Assembly (NCBI GenBank): GCA_013146195.2
Contig: CM028377.1
Coordinates: 1,922,001 to 1,986,000, forward strand
Origin: Codonopsis lanceolata
Lineage: Eukaryota; Streptophyta; Magnoliopsida; Asterales; Campanulaceae
Length of the DNA stretch: 64,000 bases
Reading direction: 5' to 3'
Part shown: positions 55,745 to 64,000 of the stretch, in pieces
Numbering within the stretch: position 1 is the first letter of the stretch
How the letters are laid out: each line of letters begins with the position of its first letter
Position numbers and translations under genes: made by a program
The notes under the pieces: generated by a model
The model's database searches: none
Told to the model about the DNA's origin: nothing
What the model saw: only the letters and a program-made list of their open reading frames with translations

Positions 55745-56817
55745 AAAAATATTATCTTTCGATGTATCAATATGAATCATGAAAATAAGATGATAAAATA
55801 TGTGTCGTGTAGTGTTTGAGAACCATTTATCTTTTTCATTTTATTTCTGTTTCTTTTCAATTTTGAACTAGCAACAAAAATACCTTTGATAACTATTTAT
55901 GCATCTATTTATATAATGAAAAATGAAATCGAAAAATGTGATGGTTGACGAGCGTTTAACTTGTCCACTAGTTGGTACATGGTAGCAATTAGCAATGTGT
56001 CCATATTTTCTCGACAAAAAGGTCCCACTTCCATTGTTCTTAAATCGTTTGGGTTATTTTTGTAAATTGGATATATGTAGTAAAGCCCTTGTATAATTTA
56101 TTTAAGAAACCATAATTAGGAATTTCTCAAAAGACATATATTTCCTTATTTTTCAAATTATCGTCTTCGTTTTTTTTTTGGTTCGTTATTAAATAATTGT
56201 CATATTTTAAAAATTTCTTGATCAGGAAAACACTTTTATCACTTTATCCTTACTTTTTCTACATATTTTAATTATGACAAAATACTCATAAATATTAAAC
56301 AAAATCACACATTTCACCAATATTTATATTATAATCAATTTTTTTTTCTTAAATGATATGTCCTGTTAAGGTGGACAATATTTTAAAAACATGAGAAATA
56401 TTTGAAATCAACTTTTTGAAAAAGAGTATAAACGGAACAATTGTGTAGACATACGGAAAAAAAAATAGATAATAATTTAGAAACAAAGAAAGAAAGAAGA
56501 CTGTAGAGACATTTTTTGTTTATCTTTGACCGAGAAGACTACATCTTGACTAGCCTATTTAGTTCTTTTTTTGGTATATAGCCTTTGTAGTCAAAGCCAC
56601 GTGTATATAATTTTTTTAGTAGAAATTCGACCATTAGGAGTAATTGACATCTCCAATGATTTGGAACAAATATTTTTTACAACCTTTTTAATGTAAAGAT
56701 AGTTTCCTAAACACCGTGGTCTGAATATTTTTTCTAACACGTGGTTAAAATAGAATAGGAATTTTTTTTTAATGATGAGTTGTCAATGTGCATAGTGAGT
56801 AAATACGCATATAATAC
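55745..56817. other. AT-rich flank downstream of the SPH gene
   Basis: No gene is recognised. AATAAG/ATAAAA-like polyadenylation signals occur within 50 bases of the stop codon (about 55,784-55,798). Several poly-T or poly-A runs lie near 56,170 and 56,340-56,460. One weakly MITE-like block is dismissed for lack of termini. Confidence 0.45.
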
Positions 56818-57090
56818 GAAGAATTGGAAAATCCTCTCATTTTTCATACTCGAGCCAAACTTAATTAAAACAACTTTGCTAGGTTTACCATCAGGATTAC
56901 AACTATGGTGACAATTATGCCTTGAAGATGCACATGCACTTCACATGCACTTTGCCTTCAAGGCAAAGTTGTCACCATAGTTGTAATCCTGATGGTAAAC
57001 TTAGTATTTTCCTAATTAAAAATACACGTCATATGAAGAATTGGAAAATCCTCTCACTTTCCGTACTCAAACCAAACTTAACTAAAAATA
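56818..57090. repeat. direct repeats flanking a long foldback
   Basis: A ~55-base block starting GAAGAATTGGAAAATCCTCT occurs at 56,818-56,872 and again at about 57,034-57,090 with a few changes. The foldback at 56,883-57,000 lies between them. This looks like a duplicated flank around an inverted repeat, as in MITE or hairpin-locus birth. Confidence 0.75.
56883..57000. ncRNA. 118-nt near-perfect hairpin (candidate small-RNA foldback or MITE)
   Basis: Bases 56,883-56,914 pair perfectly with 56,969-57,000 (32 bp). After a 3x3 stretch (one A-A mismatch and one G-T pair when read as RNA), 56,918-56,927 pair with 56,956-56,965 (10 bp). The loop is 28 bases and includes the direct repeat ACATGCACTT. 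The whole forms a 45-position stem. Whether it is transcribed is unknown. The mobile-element alternative is supported by the direct repeats around it. Confidence 0.6.
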
Positions 57091-57600
57091 CTTACACTTT
57101 TGATTTGAACTATTTAATACACGTCAAAAAAATTAAATGCAGTGTATTTCATGTATTAAACTTCGTATATACAAAATTTTGGTAAAATTTTACTACTTCT
57201 ATTATTTGATTTATATTACTTATCTTTCACAAATTGTTAAATAAGATGCTAATATGAAAATATTAATTATGAAGTCTAAGAAATATTTTTTTGATAATGC
57301 TTATACTTTTTGAATACACACATGAGAGTATATATGCTTCATTATGCTTTTATTTAATTACTATCCCCATCGTTATTTTATTTGATAAAATGAAAATAAC
57401 AGCTTTGAGAATGTAAAAATGTGAAAATATTAAGATATTTAAAATGAAAGATGAAGAAAATATAAAGATGTCTATATAAAATATGATGTATCTTATATCT
57501 TGTATATTTGAATCATATTTGTATGATATGTGTACAAACGTATAGAAGTATATTTGTTCCCGTTCACGGATTTTTACACCGAATTTTTCATTGCAACTTT
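57091..57600. other. AT-rich intergenic DNA
   Basis: I see no gene, TE terminus or repeat array here. Confidence 0.5.
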
Positions 57601-58437
57601 GAGAGAGAAAAATATGTATTAAATCAGATATAAATCATATACATTCACATGCATTCCCAACAAGTAACCATAACTTAAACTAACCAAACATAATTATAGG
57701 GAATAAGCATGACAAAACAACACATTATGAATCTGTAAAGAATCAGATTCATAATCATCAAAAGATGCAACATCTTCACCATCAGCAGTAGAGGAACACA
57801 ATCACCAGTAGGAACATGAACACTTGACCTTTCTCCCTCTATTTAACCAGAGGAGAAAAAGGAAGTGTAGAACTTCGGAAATCAGGGTGATGTAGCTTTG
57901 GGTGAAGCTGCATTCAAAGCTTCATCTGGATTGTCAAATTTTTAGGGTTTAAGGGGCTTGAAGGACTGGAAGCTATTCGAACAAACTAGGGTTTGTAGAA
58001 TAAGAGATGAAGAGAAGAAGGGCACGGGATTTTTAGTAAAATGGAGAAAAAATTGCTAAAGAGAATTTTGTAGAGAATGAGTACACCTTAATGACTTCAA
58101 CATGTTAATAACAATACTTCAAAAACGCTACAAACCAGGGAGTTAGCCGTTAGGAGATAATGCACATGAGGGGGCCAATTCAAATTATGTTGAATTTGAT
58201 TTTTGAAAGGATGTTATTTTAACTACATCACATGTAATTAGAGAATGAGGGCATATGTAGATAGACTGGAAAATACTGAATGTGTGGAAAGATTGATTTC
58301 TTTTCAAAAATTATTTAGGATACCTCAAATAAATTCAATATTTTTTAGAAAACACAATAAAATGTTTACCCAAAAATTAATCAAACACAAGCAATACTTT
58401 AGCAGCCCATATCCAAAGTTCAATGTCTCTTAACACC
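57601..58437 (-). mobile_element. possible copia-like LTR on the minus strand
   Basis: On the minus strand, TTGTGGGGGTG (a PPT-like tract) is directly followed by TGTTAAGAGACATTG at about 58,437. Further in, TTAAATAGAGGG (57,836-57,847) could be a TATA box followed by a leader. The far end is not defined, and no RNase H is found on the upstream (right) side, so this is tentative. A perfect 12-bp stem-loop is at 57,724-57,755. Confidence 0.35.
57724..57755. repeat. perfect 12-bp inverted repeat
   Basis: ATTATGAATCTG and CAGATTCATAAT are separated by 8 bases. A second small one (AAGATG-CAA-CATCTT) follows shortly after, near 57,761-57,775. Confidence 0.85.
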
Positions 58438-58869
58438 CCCACAAAGATTATACAGCAACTCAATATTTTTCAACATGGAAATTTTTGGAAATTGATTTGC
58501 ATATTTTTATTTTATGAAAAAATTTCATGAAATTGATATATTTTCCAACAATGCATGTCCTAAAATTATGCCTAAAAGCATGATAACTGATGCTAGGCAA
58601 AAGAATAAAAAATGCAATCACACAGAAGTGATAAAGACCAGATCAAAGGATGTAGTTCATGATGTAGATGTATTGGGAGGTGCATTCATCAATAATAAAA
58701 TTTTGTGCAATTTTTGCATCTTTTCTTTTCTCAAACATACTTCTCTCCCAATATCAAAAAAATTCTCATAACTAAAACTCATAGGTACTTTATTTTTCTA
58801 GGAGTATAGCTCTACTTTATTTCAAGCTATAAAAACATGCCACTTAGAATTAAACTTTTCAAACTATTT
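58438..58869. other. non-coding stretch
   Basis: No recognisable gene. The longest plus frame (85 codons at 58,514) has no domain and is AT-driven. Confidence 0.4.
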
Positions 58870-59112
58870 ACCAAGGAAAGCCATTTTGCACATGATCAAC
58901 CCATAAAATCCAAAGATTCATAGTCTCAAGAGAGAATGACAACAAACCTTGTTCATTGGTAGCTCTTTTTCTTTAGGTGGCTTTCACACTTTTCTAAGGG
59001 TATTCATTTTTCTCATGATCAATCCATGAGAACCAAAGTTTTATAGTACCAATATAAGATGCTACAACCCTTGTACTTTAGATAGCTCTTCCCTTTGTGG
59101 GCTTCAAACTTG
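58870..59112. repeat. ~120-bp tandem duplication
   Basis: Two diverged consecutive units contain in order: CATGATCAA(C/T)CCAT, an ACCAAAG-like block, a '(T)ATAGT' block, 'ACAAC(A/C)C(T)TTGT', TAGCTCTT and GGGCTTCA/GGCTTTCA. The first spans about 58,870-58,998 and the second 58,999-59,112. They align throughout with point differences. Origin unknown. Confidence 0.6.
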
Positions 59113-59341
59113 CTCAAGAACTAGGAGAGAGAGTGAGACTCATAACCCAAGAAAAATCACAACCGATTTTGAATGCAATTCCCAAGCAACCATATGTGAT
59201 ACACATATGTGAAACAATTGATCTAGAGTGCCCCTCAAATACAAAATGCTCTGCTGCTGCTGCAACCCTGCTAGCTCCCAAGTTAAGAAGAAAAAGAAGA
59301 CTCCTTTTGTTCTGCTGCTCCTGTTCTTGAGAGGCTGAACT

Positions 59342-60760
59342 GACCTTGCTCCTCTTCGCTCTCGTAAACGTAAGTCTAAACGCTCCGAACCTTCTGAACC
59401 TTTCATTCCCTATATCCCTCCTTCCTCTCCTATCTCTTCTTCATCTCCCCCTCTTACTTCTTCAACAGCCCCTGCTGCTGTTGGGGAGGAGCTTGCTGAT
59501 ACCCCTTCTTCTCCTACTTCCTCATCAACCCCTGCTGTTGTTGAGGAGGAGCCCATTTCTTCTACTCCAACGAAGAAGAAACGCCGGCTTCGCAAGAAGT
59601 CTGTGGTTCCAACACCTTCTTCTCCACCTCCTCTTACTCTAGATGCCATTCCTTCTCCACCCTCTTCTCCTGAACCTATCTCCACTATCCTTCCTGAATC
59701 CTCTATAGCCATCATTCCTGTTTCTACATCCTATTCTATTTCCTTCTCCATGCCCGAAAACTTCTCCTCTCTTGATCCTCATTTATCCACTCTTCTCTAC
59801 CAAACCGCTTTCCTTCCAGAAATCTTCCCTCCTATATCCCAATACATTACGCCCATTTCCATCTCTGCTGATCTCTATCAGATTCTGTTTCCCTCTATCT
59901 CTTCTGCCACCCATTATTTTCTATTTGATCTCACCTCCATCTCTGATCTTCTTTACCCTTCTGTCTCTCCTCTAAATTTCATTCTTTTACCTAAATATCC
60001 TTTTCCCTCCTATCTTCTTGAAACCTCTTCTTCCACTTCCACTTCCTATGTCAGTGACTCAGACACTAACATTGAAGTTGATCCTAAGCCTTCTTCTCCT
60101 CCGTCATCGCTCTCTGTTGCTAGCCACTCTACCTCATCTTCCTTCTCGCCAATCTCTGCGCCTAACCCTGCTGATACCTACATCTCAGTCAATCTTAACC
60201 CTTCTTCCCTTCCTTCCAACACTGCTGACCCTGCCGTTCTCGACCTCCTTCGCACCAATAATGCCCATCTGGAACGTCTCAACAGCACAGTCTCCTCTAT
60301 GGTACAGCAGATCGAAGTGCTCAACTATGGCTTAAATGCCACTCATGCTACTATTTTCGATCTTGGAAAGATCGTTGAATAGCTGGTGAACGATACCGCT
60401 CAAGCTTTCACCACTCATCGGTTTCTCGTTCAAGACCAGCAGGCGTCACTAATCGGCATGCTTCTCTCTCAGCAGATAAGCATCCGGGAACTCTTCGACG
60501 AACTCACGACTTCCTTGGCGCGAGCAATCATCAACAAATGTGAAGTTCCCGACTTCACTGCTGTTCGCCATATAGAACGTGCCAACGCGCGAGCTGCTGC
60601 TGCTGAACAACGGCGGGTTGCTGCCATCAGGGAGGAGCGAGCTACGCATCTTTTGAATCAAGCTCTAATTGAGGAACAGAATAGACTGCGAGAGCGCCTC
60701 AATGATAGAATCAAAATCTGGGTTGGTGATTACTTAGAATCTGGGTTGGTGATTACTTAG
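59342..60760 (+). pseudogene. Pro/Ser-rich coiled-coil protein, probably retroelement-derived
   Basis: One frame runs from the stop at 59,336 to 60,760, interrupted only by TAG at 60,380-60,382. It starts with a basic stretch (RSRKRKSKRSEPSEPF), then a long Pro/Ser-rich part including an internal duplication (TPAVVEEEP type). Leu/Asn heptads follow around residues of 60,235-60,380, and an Arg/Ala-rich helix (NARAAAAEQRRVAAIREE). A 23-base tandem duplication (60,715-60,737 and 60,738-60,760) shifts the last codons. No catalytic domain. The likely start is upstream or lost. The overall build (basic N-terminus, proline-rich middle, coiled coil) resembles accessory ORFs of gypsy/Sirevirus elements, but I do not recognise a family. 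Confidence 0.5.
60715..60760. repeat. 23-bp tandem duplication causing a frame change
   Basis: The unit beginning AATCTGGGTTGGTGATTAC is present twice without spacer. Its length is not a multiple of three, so it shifts the end of the coiled-coil ORF. Confidence 0.95.
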
Positions 60761-61725
60761 AACGTCGACGCACTCAACCACATCTATTCTGAACATGTTG
60801 GTATAACACTGTTCTAACTACTTTGATTCAAACCTGATCGATGTTTTAATTAATTTTTTTCCTTGCAAGTGGACAAGACGATTATAGAATAGTATTGGAA
60901 GCAAGGGTCGAACCCACAGAGACAAGTGATCACGAACAGTGCAATTTATCGATAGCAAATTATTAATCTAAAGGGGGTTTTTATATTTAATTCTACTCTA
61001 AACTACTATTTATAGATGTTTAACTAATTAGACAGTAATAACAGATATGAAGATCTTATGGTGGGTGGCAATCTAGGATTCTGGGTTTCACTTATATCTC
61101 CTTTATGTTTAATTCATAATAATGCCATTCAATGTCTTGGGTTCGTTCACTAAAAATAGATATAGTCTGTTGAACAATTGGTTCAGCCTCCATCCCCGCA
61201 AAATTCATCCATTCTATATCCTAAGCATAGGAACTGTTAATCTAGCTGTCACCTAGATTTATGATCTATCTGTCACCTAGATCATGTATGAACCTGGTCC
61301 TAACTTATCACTCTCGTGCATCGATAGGTCCAATTTATTGTGTTGGTGAGCCAGTGTACGACATATGCACTTGGTCATGCAGTTATCCGCACCTCTAAGC
61401 CTTTATTATTTGCGATTACATTCATTTGTTCAAAGCAAAATAATATAGGGGTTGATAAACAACACAATCAACAAGCATTGAATAAATATATATAAGAATC
61501 AAAACATAAATTTGATACAAGTTACCTCCCACCTCCTAGATTATGGATGATTTAGTTCATCATAGACAATGAAAAACACATGGAGATGATCGGATACATG
61601 ATTTGATCTTCAATACTTGAAATTACAGAATCTAACTATGTTATACAATCTAAAAAACTACCTAAAATCTATTAAAGAGAGCTTCCAGCCGACCTCCCCT
61701 ATCTTTTGGCTCGGCATCTGGCTTC

Positions 61726-61733
61726 TATATATA
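61726..61733 (-). promoter_or_regulatory. TATA box in the Tat-like LTR
   Basis: TATATATA sits about 60 bases downstream (minus strand) of the palindrome cluster. Confidence 0.5.
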
Positions 61734-61795
61734 CTCGGGAGTTGTAATTTGATTGAATGACTGTGTGAAAATCCGAATAAGTCGCATTCTGACCA

Positions 61796-61937
61796 CCTTG
61801 CGGTCGCAAGGTGCTGGATACCTTGCGTCCGCAAGGTCTCCAGTGTGGGTGGCCGTTTGATCACTTGGTTTCTGGCTCAAGGACCCGTACTGCCTACCTT
61901 GCGGTCGCAAGGTCTGGGGCACCTTGCGTCCGCAAGG
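61796..61937. repeat. four 16-bp palindromes, second set
   Basis: The sites are 61,796-61,811 and 61,897-61,912 (CCTTGCGGTCGCAAGG), and 61,821-61,836 and 61,922-61,937 (CCTTGCGTCCGCAAGG). They form two identical pairs with 25-base spacing of starts. The set corresponds to the one at 3,988-4,169. Confidence 0.85.
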
Positions 61938-62153
61938 TGTCCAGTGTTGACAGCTTTTATCTTTTCTTCATTTTTCCTTTTTGGCCCTTCTTGAAATTTG
62001 CACTTAAAACCCTGGAGTTTCGCGTATTTTCACTAATAACCCTGAAACTTACAAAACTCACCGAAAACATATATTAGTAACCAAAAGACTCGTGAAATAG
62101 CATAATTTAAGTTATAGAAGTATATAAAATCGACGTATAAAATACATCGATCA

Positions 62154-62169
62154 AATACCCCCAAACTTG
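62154..62169 (-). promoter_or_regulatory. polypurine tract of the Tat-like element
   Basis: On the minus strand CAAGTTTGGGGGTATT is directly before the LTR start. Upstream GACGAGCAAAG is a sequence commonly seen just before Tat/Athila 3' LTRs. Confidence 0.7.
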
Positions 62170-64000
62170 AACTTTGCTCGTCCACGAGTAAACAAAAAAT
62201 ACTTATAAATACAAAAGCATATAAATAACAAAAATTAAAATCTTTTTGGAGGGTGACACTATTTACACTCCTCTATAAACCCACAAACTCAAGGAGACTC
62301 TTTCGAGTGACTCAACTATGCAGATAAATACAAAAACAGATAAATACAAAAGCAAATAAAAATTAAACTAAAAATAAAACATAAAAATCTTTTTGGCTTC
62401 ATCTCAAGTTATAAGTGTATGGCATGCAAGTAATCTCAGTTTGGTGCTCACCACATTTAGGCTTAGTCATATAAAACCAACTAGTCTTTTCTTAAGGCTG
62501 CTACTACTTTTAATTTCTCCGTGTGTGTGTGATCACCAGTCTTAAAGAATATCTTAACTAAAACAGTTTTATTAAGCTAAACACCACATTCATATGAAAA
62601 TCAAAGTTTAAGAGAAAATTATGCATTAAGAATTATGAGATCTACCATCCAAACCCTGGGCACATGCATGTAAAGGTTCCAAGGATTTAAAAGACTTATA
62701 CATCCATCCCATGCACTTCTATGTATGTCATACAATGCTCTCCTATCCCAATGACTTGTAATAGCTAAGATTATGCTAACACAGTGAGCTTTTAGGGTGA
62801 ATATCTTTATTAGCTTGTAATGTAAGGCCAAGGTGTTGGGAGATATGAAGGAAAGGAATTAGAATTCAAAGTGAGAGAGTAAGACTACCTTTTATCCCTC
62901 ATACTTCCAAGCAAAAGGAAGTTTTCCCTATTTAGGCTAGGACCTGCAAAGACCACAAGTGGAGGGGTGCTTTTTGTTACTTTTCAGTTTTCTTCTTTCC
63001 CCCAAACTTGTTTTGGGCAATATATTCTTCTAAAAATATCACATCATTCTTATCAGTATGATTTTTCTAACATATTTTTCTCTTGAAAGCTATGCTTCCA
63101 TTTGAATCTTTGTTTACACTCTTCTTTTTCCGTTTCATTTTTCGTCGACACATGATTTTTTTTTTTTTTTTTTCGACGACGGAAAGAAGAAGTCTTCCGA
63201 AAAATAGCCTAACTGAAAAGAAGTGGTCCTCCTAGAATCAATTTCCCACCCACATCCTACTCTCTCAAAGGGTAGGCTAAAAGTGTATAGGCTTTTAGGG
63301 TTAAGTTAATGTGGGTAATAGAAATGATGGCGAATGGGGTTTAAATAGTGTGCTTAGCACACTCCATTCTTTTTCATTAGGCTCAAAGGGGACACTAGGG
63401 ATATATTTTAGTATAGGTCAGGGAATATTTAGGCTCTAACGATCCAAAGATGGCCTAAGTCATTTCTTAATGCCAAATGCTCATATAGTATTTAAAGCAA
63501 GTAAGACAACACAAAATATCATATCAACTATGGGAATTGGGGTTGAATGTTTAGCATCACTGGATTTCACATAAGCATTCGCTAAGACAGATGGTAGGGA
63601 CAATTGAGACTAACATGCAGACACGGTTCGAAAGTGTGCTTGAGATATATAAATGAGAAAAATCAAAGGAATCTAACTATCATGCAATTGACCCTAAGTC
63701 ACAATTTAATGCAACAATTATGTTCGAATGGCTATGCATCATATTCTTGTGCATATCTTGTTGTAATGAAGTAGGTGTTATAAACTTTATAAAACTATTC
63801 TAATCAATCCATAATTATGACTGGTGTAGGTGCATGAAGAATTTGGAGAAAAGTAAAAGTTTCGCAAAATTAAGTAAATTCCAGGGGGATCTACAGACTA
63901 ACTATGCGGTTCATTGCACTAATCTCCTCATTGACTACGACTAGCATTACCACACCTAAACTCGAGGATGAATATTTTGAATTTAAATTATTATTTTTTT
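62170..64000 (-). mobile_element. 3' non-coding internal part of the Tat-like element
   Basis: There is no coding frame with recognisable content. It includes a second PPT-like tract (plus CCCCCAAACTTG at about 62,999-63,010), the block CTAGGACCTGCAAAG (about 62,938-62,952) shared with 2,262-2,285, a T run at about 63,155-63,172 and an ACTCGAGGATGAA motif near 63,960. Pol is expected beyond the right edge. Confidence 0.5.

Larger units (their letters stand above)
60835..62153 (-). mobile_element. LTR of a Tat/Athila-like gypsy element (minus strand)
   Basis: The ends are the inverted pair TGATCGATGT (60,835) and ACATCGATCA (62,153). The LTR is 1,319 bp. On the minus strand it is preceded by the PPT-like CAAGTTTGGGGGTATT (plus 62,154-62,169). 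It contains four palindromes at 61,796-61,937 and TATATATA at 61,726-61,733. The 'TCTCTGTGGGTTCGACCC' motif lies near its 3' end (60,905-60,925). Orientation and order agree with the debris at 2,125-5,513. AAACC (60,830-60,834) would be the target duplication, but the other end lies outside the window. Confidence 0.75.

Noticed and set aside
59346..59715. Leucine-rich plus frame (59,346-59,642) and Gly/Glu-rich minus frame (59,410-59,715)
   Set aside because: Both are alternative-frame readings of the Pro/Ser-rich codons (CTT/CCT, TCT) of the coiled-coil ORF.

Overview
This is an intergenic, transposon-packed stretch of a flowering-plant nuclear genome, most likely a eudicot. The evidence is Ty1/copia and Ty3/gypsy retrotransposons primed by plant initiator-Met tRNA sites, chromodomain integrases, a CACTA terminus, and one S-protein-homologue (SPH) gene. 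The species cannot be named from the sequence. There is no rRNA, tRNA gene, CRISPR or prokaryotic-style operon. Almost every long open frame is a retrotransposon protein or a fragment of one, and most carry frameshifts. One scaffold gap of exactly 100 N lies at 30,282-30,381.

Layout. 1-2,124: end of a copia-like LTR (minus), interrupted by a solo Sirevirus-type LTR (750-2,026) flanked by the target duplication AGTAT. 2,125-5,513: minus-strand Tat/Athila-type gypsy debris (a 'putative plant transposon protein' ORF, an LTR-like promoter with paired palindromes, and an integrase end). 5,514-24,322: a Sirevirus-like copia element (C1) with 5' LTR, PBS, gag with two zinc knuckles, protease, broken integrase, RT/RNase H and a downstream env-like ORF that appears to have its own promoter and intron. 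Its RT is split at 11,269 by a 10-kb nested gypsy-like non-autonomous element (G1) made of very long LTR pieces and a tiny non-coding interior. 24,323-30,281 and 30,382-39,031: two decayed chromodomain-type (Tekay/Del-like) gypsy elements, G2 and G3, meeting at the N gap. 39,032-45,658: non-coding, AT-rich satellite complex ending in a CACTA terminus. It has 424-bp units with TA runs and palindromes, a ~2.3-kb AAGTT pentanucleotide array, a 61-bp hairpin repeat, and ~150-bp units inverted relative to the left units. 45,659-51,943: a younger 5'-truncated chromovirus (G4) with near-intact pol and a 3' LTR. It is inserted in the env-like ORF of another copia element (C2), whose PPT and 3' LTR follow to about 54,494. 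54,620-57,600: the only low-TE interval, holding the SPH gene (55,310-55,744) and a 118-nt foldback. 57,600-60,830: a possible minus LTR, a ~120-bp duplication and a proline/serine-rich coiled-coil ORF. 60,835-64,000: LTR and 3' internal part of a second Tat-like element (minus).

The coding parts work only as retrotransposon machinery: Gag particle, protease, RT/RNase H and integrase. The SPH gene is the one credible host gene, encoding a small secreted cysteine-rich protein. The most interesting structure is non-coding. A family of LTR stem-loops keeps an identical loop while the stem bases change in a compensatory way between G1, G2 and G3. Other notable structures are a satellite bracketed by inverted repeat arrays, a long near-perfect hairpin beside the SPH gene, and GC-rich palindromes upstream of LTR promoters in unrelated families.
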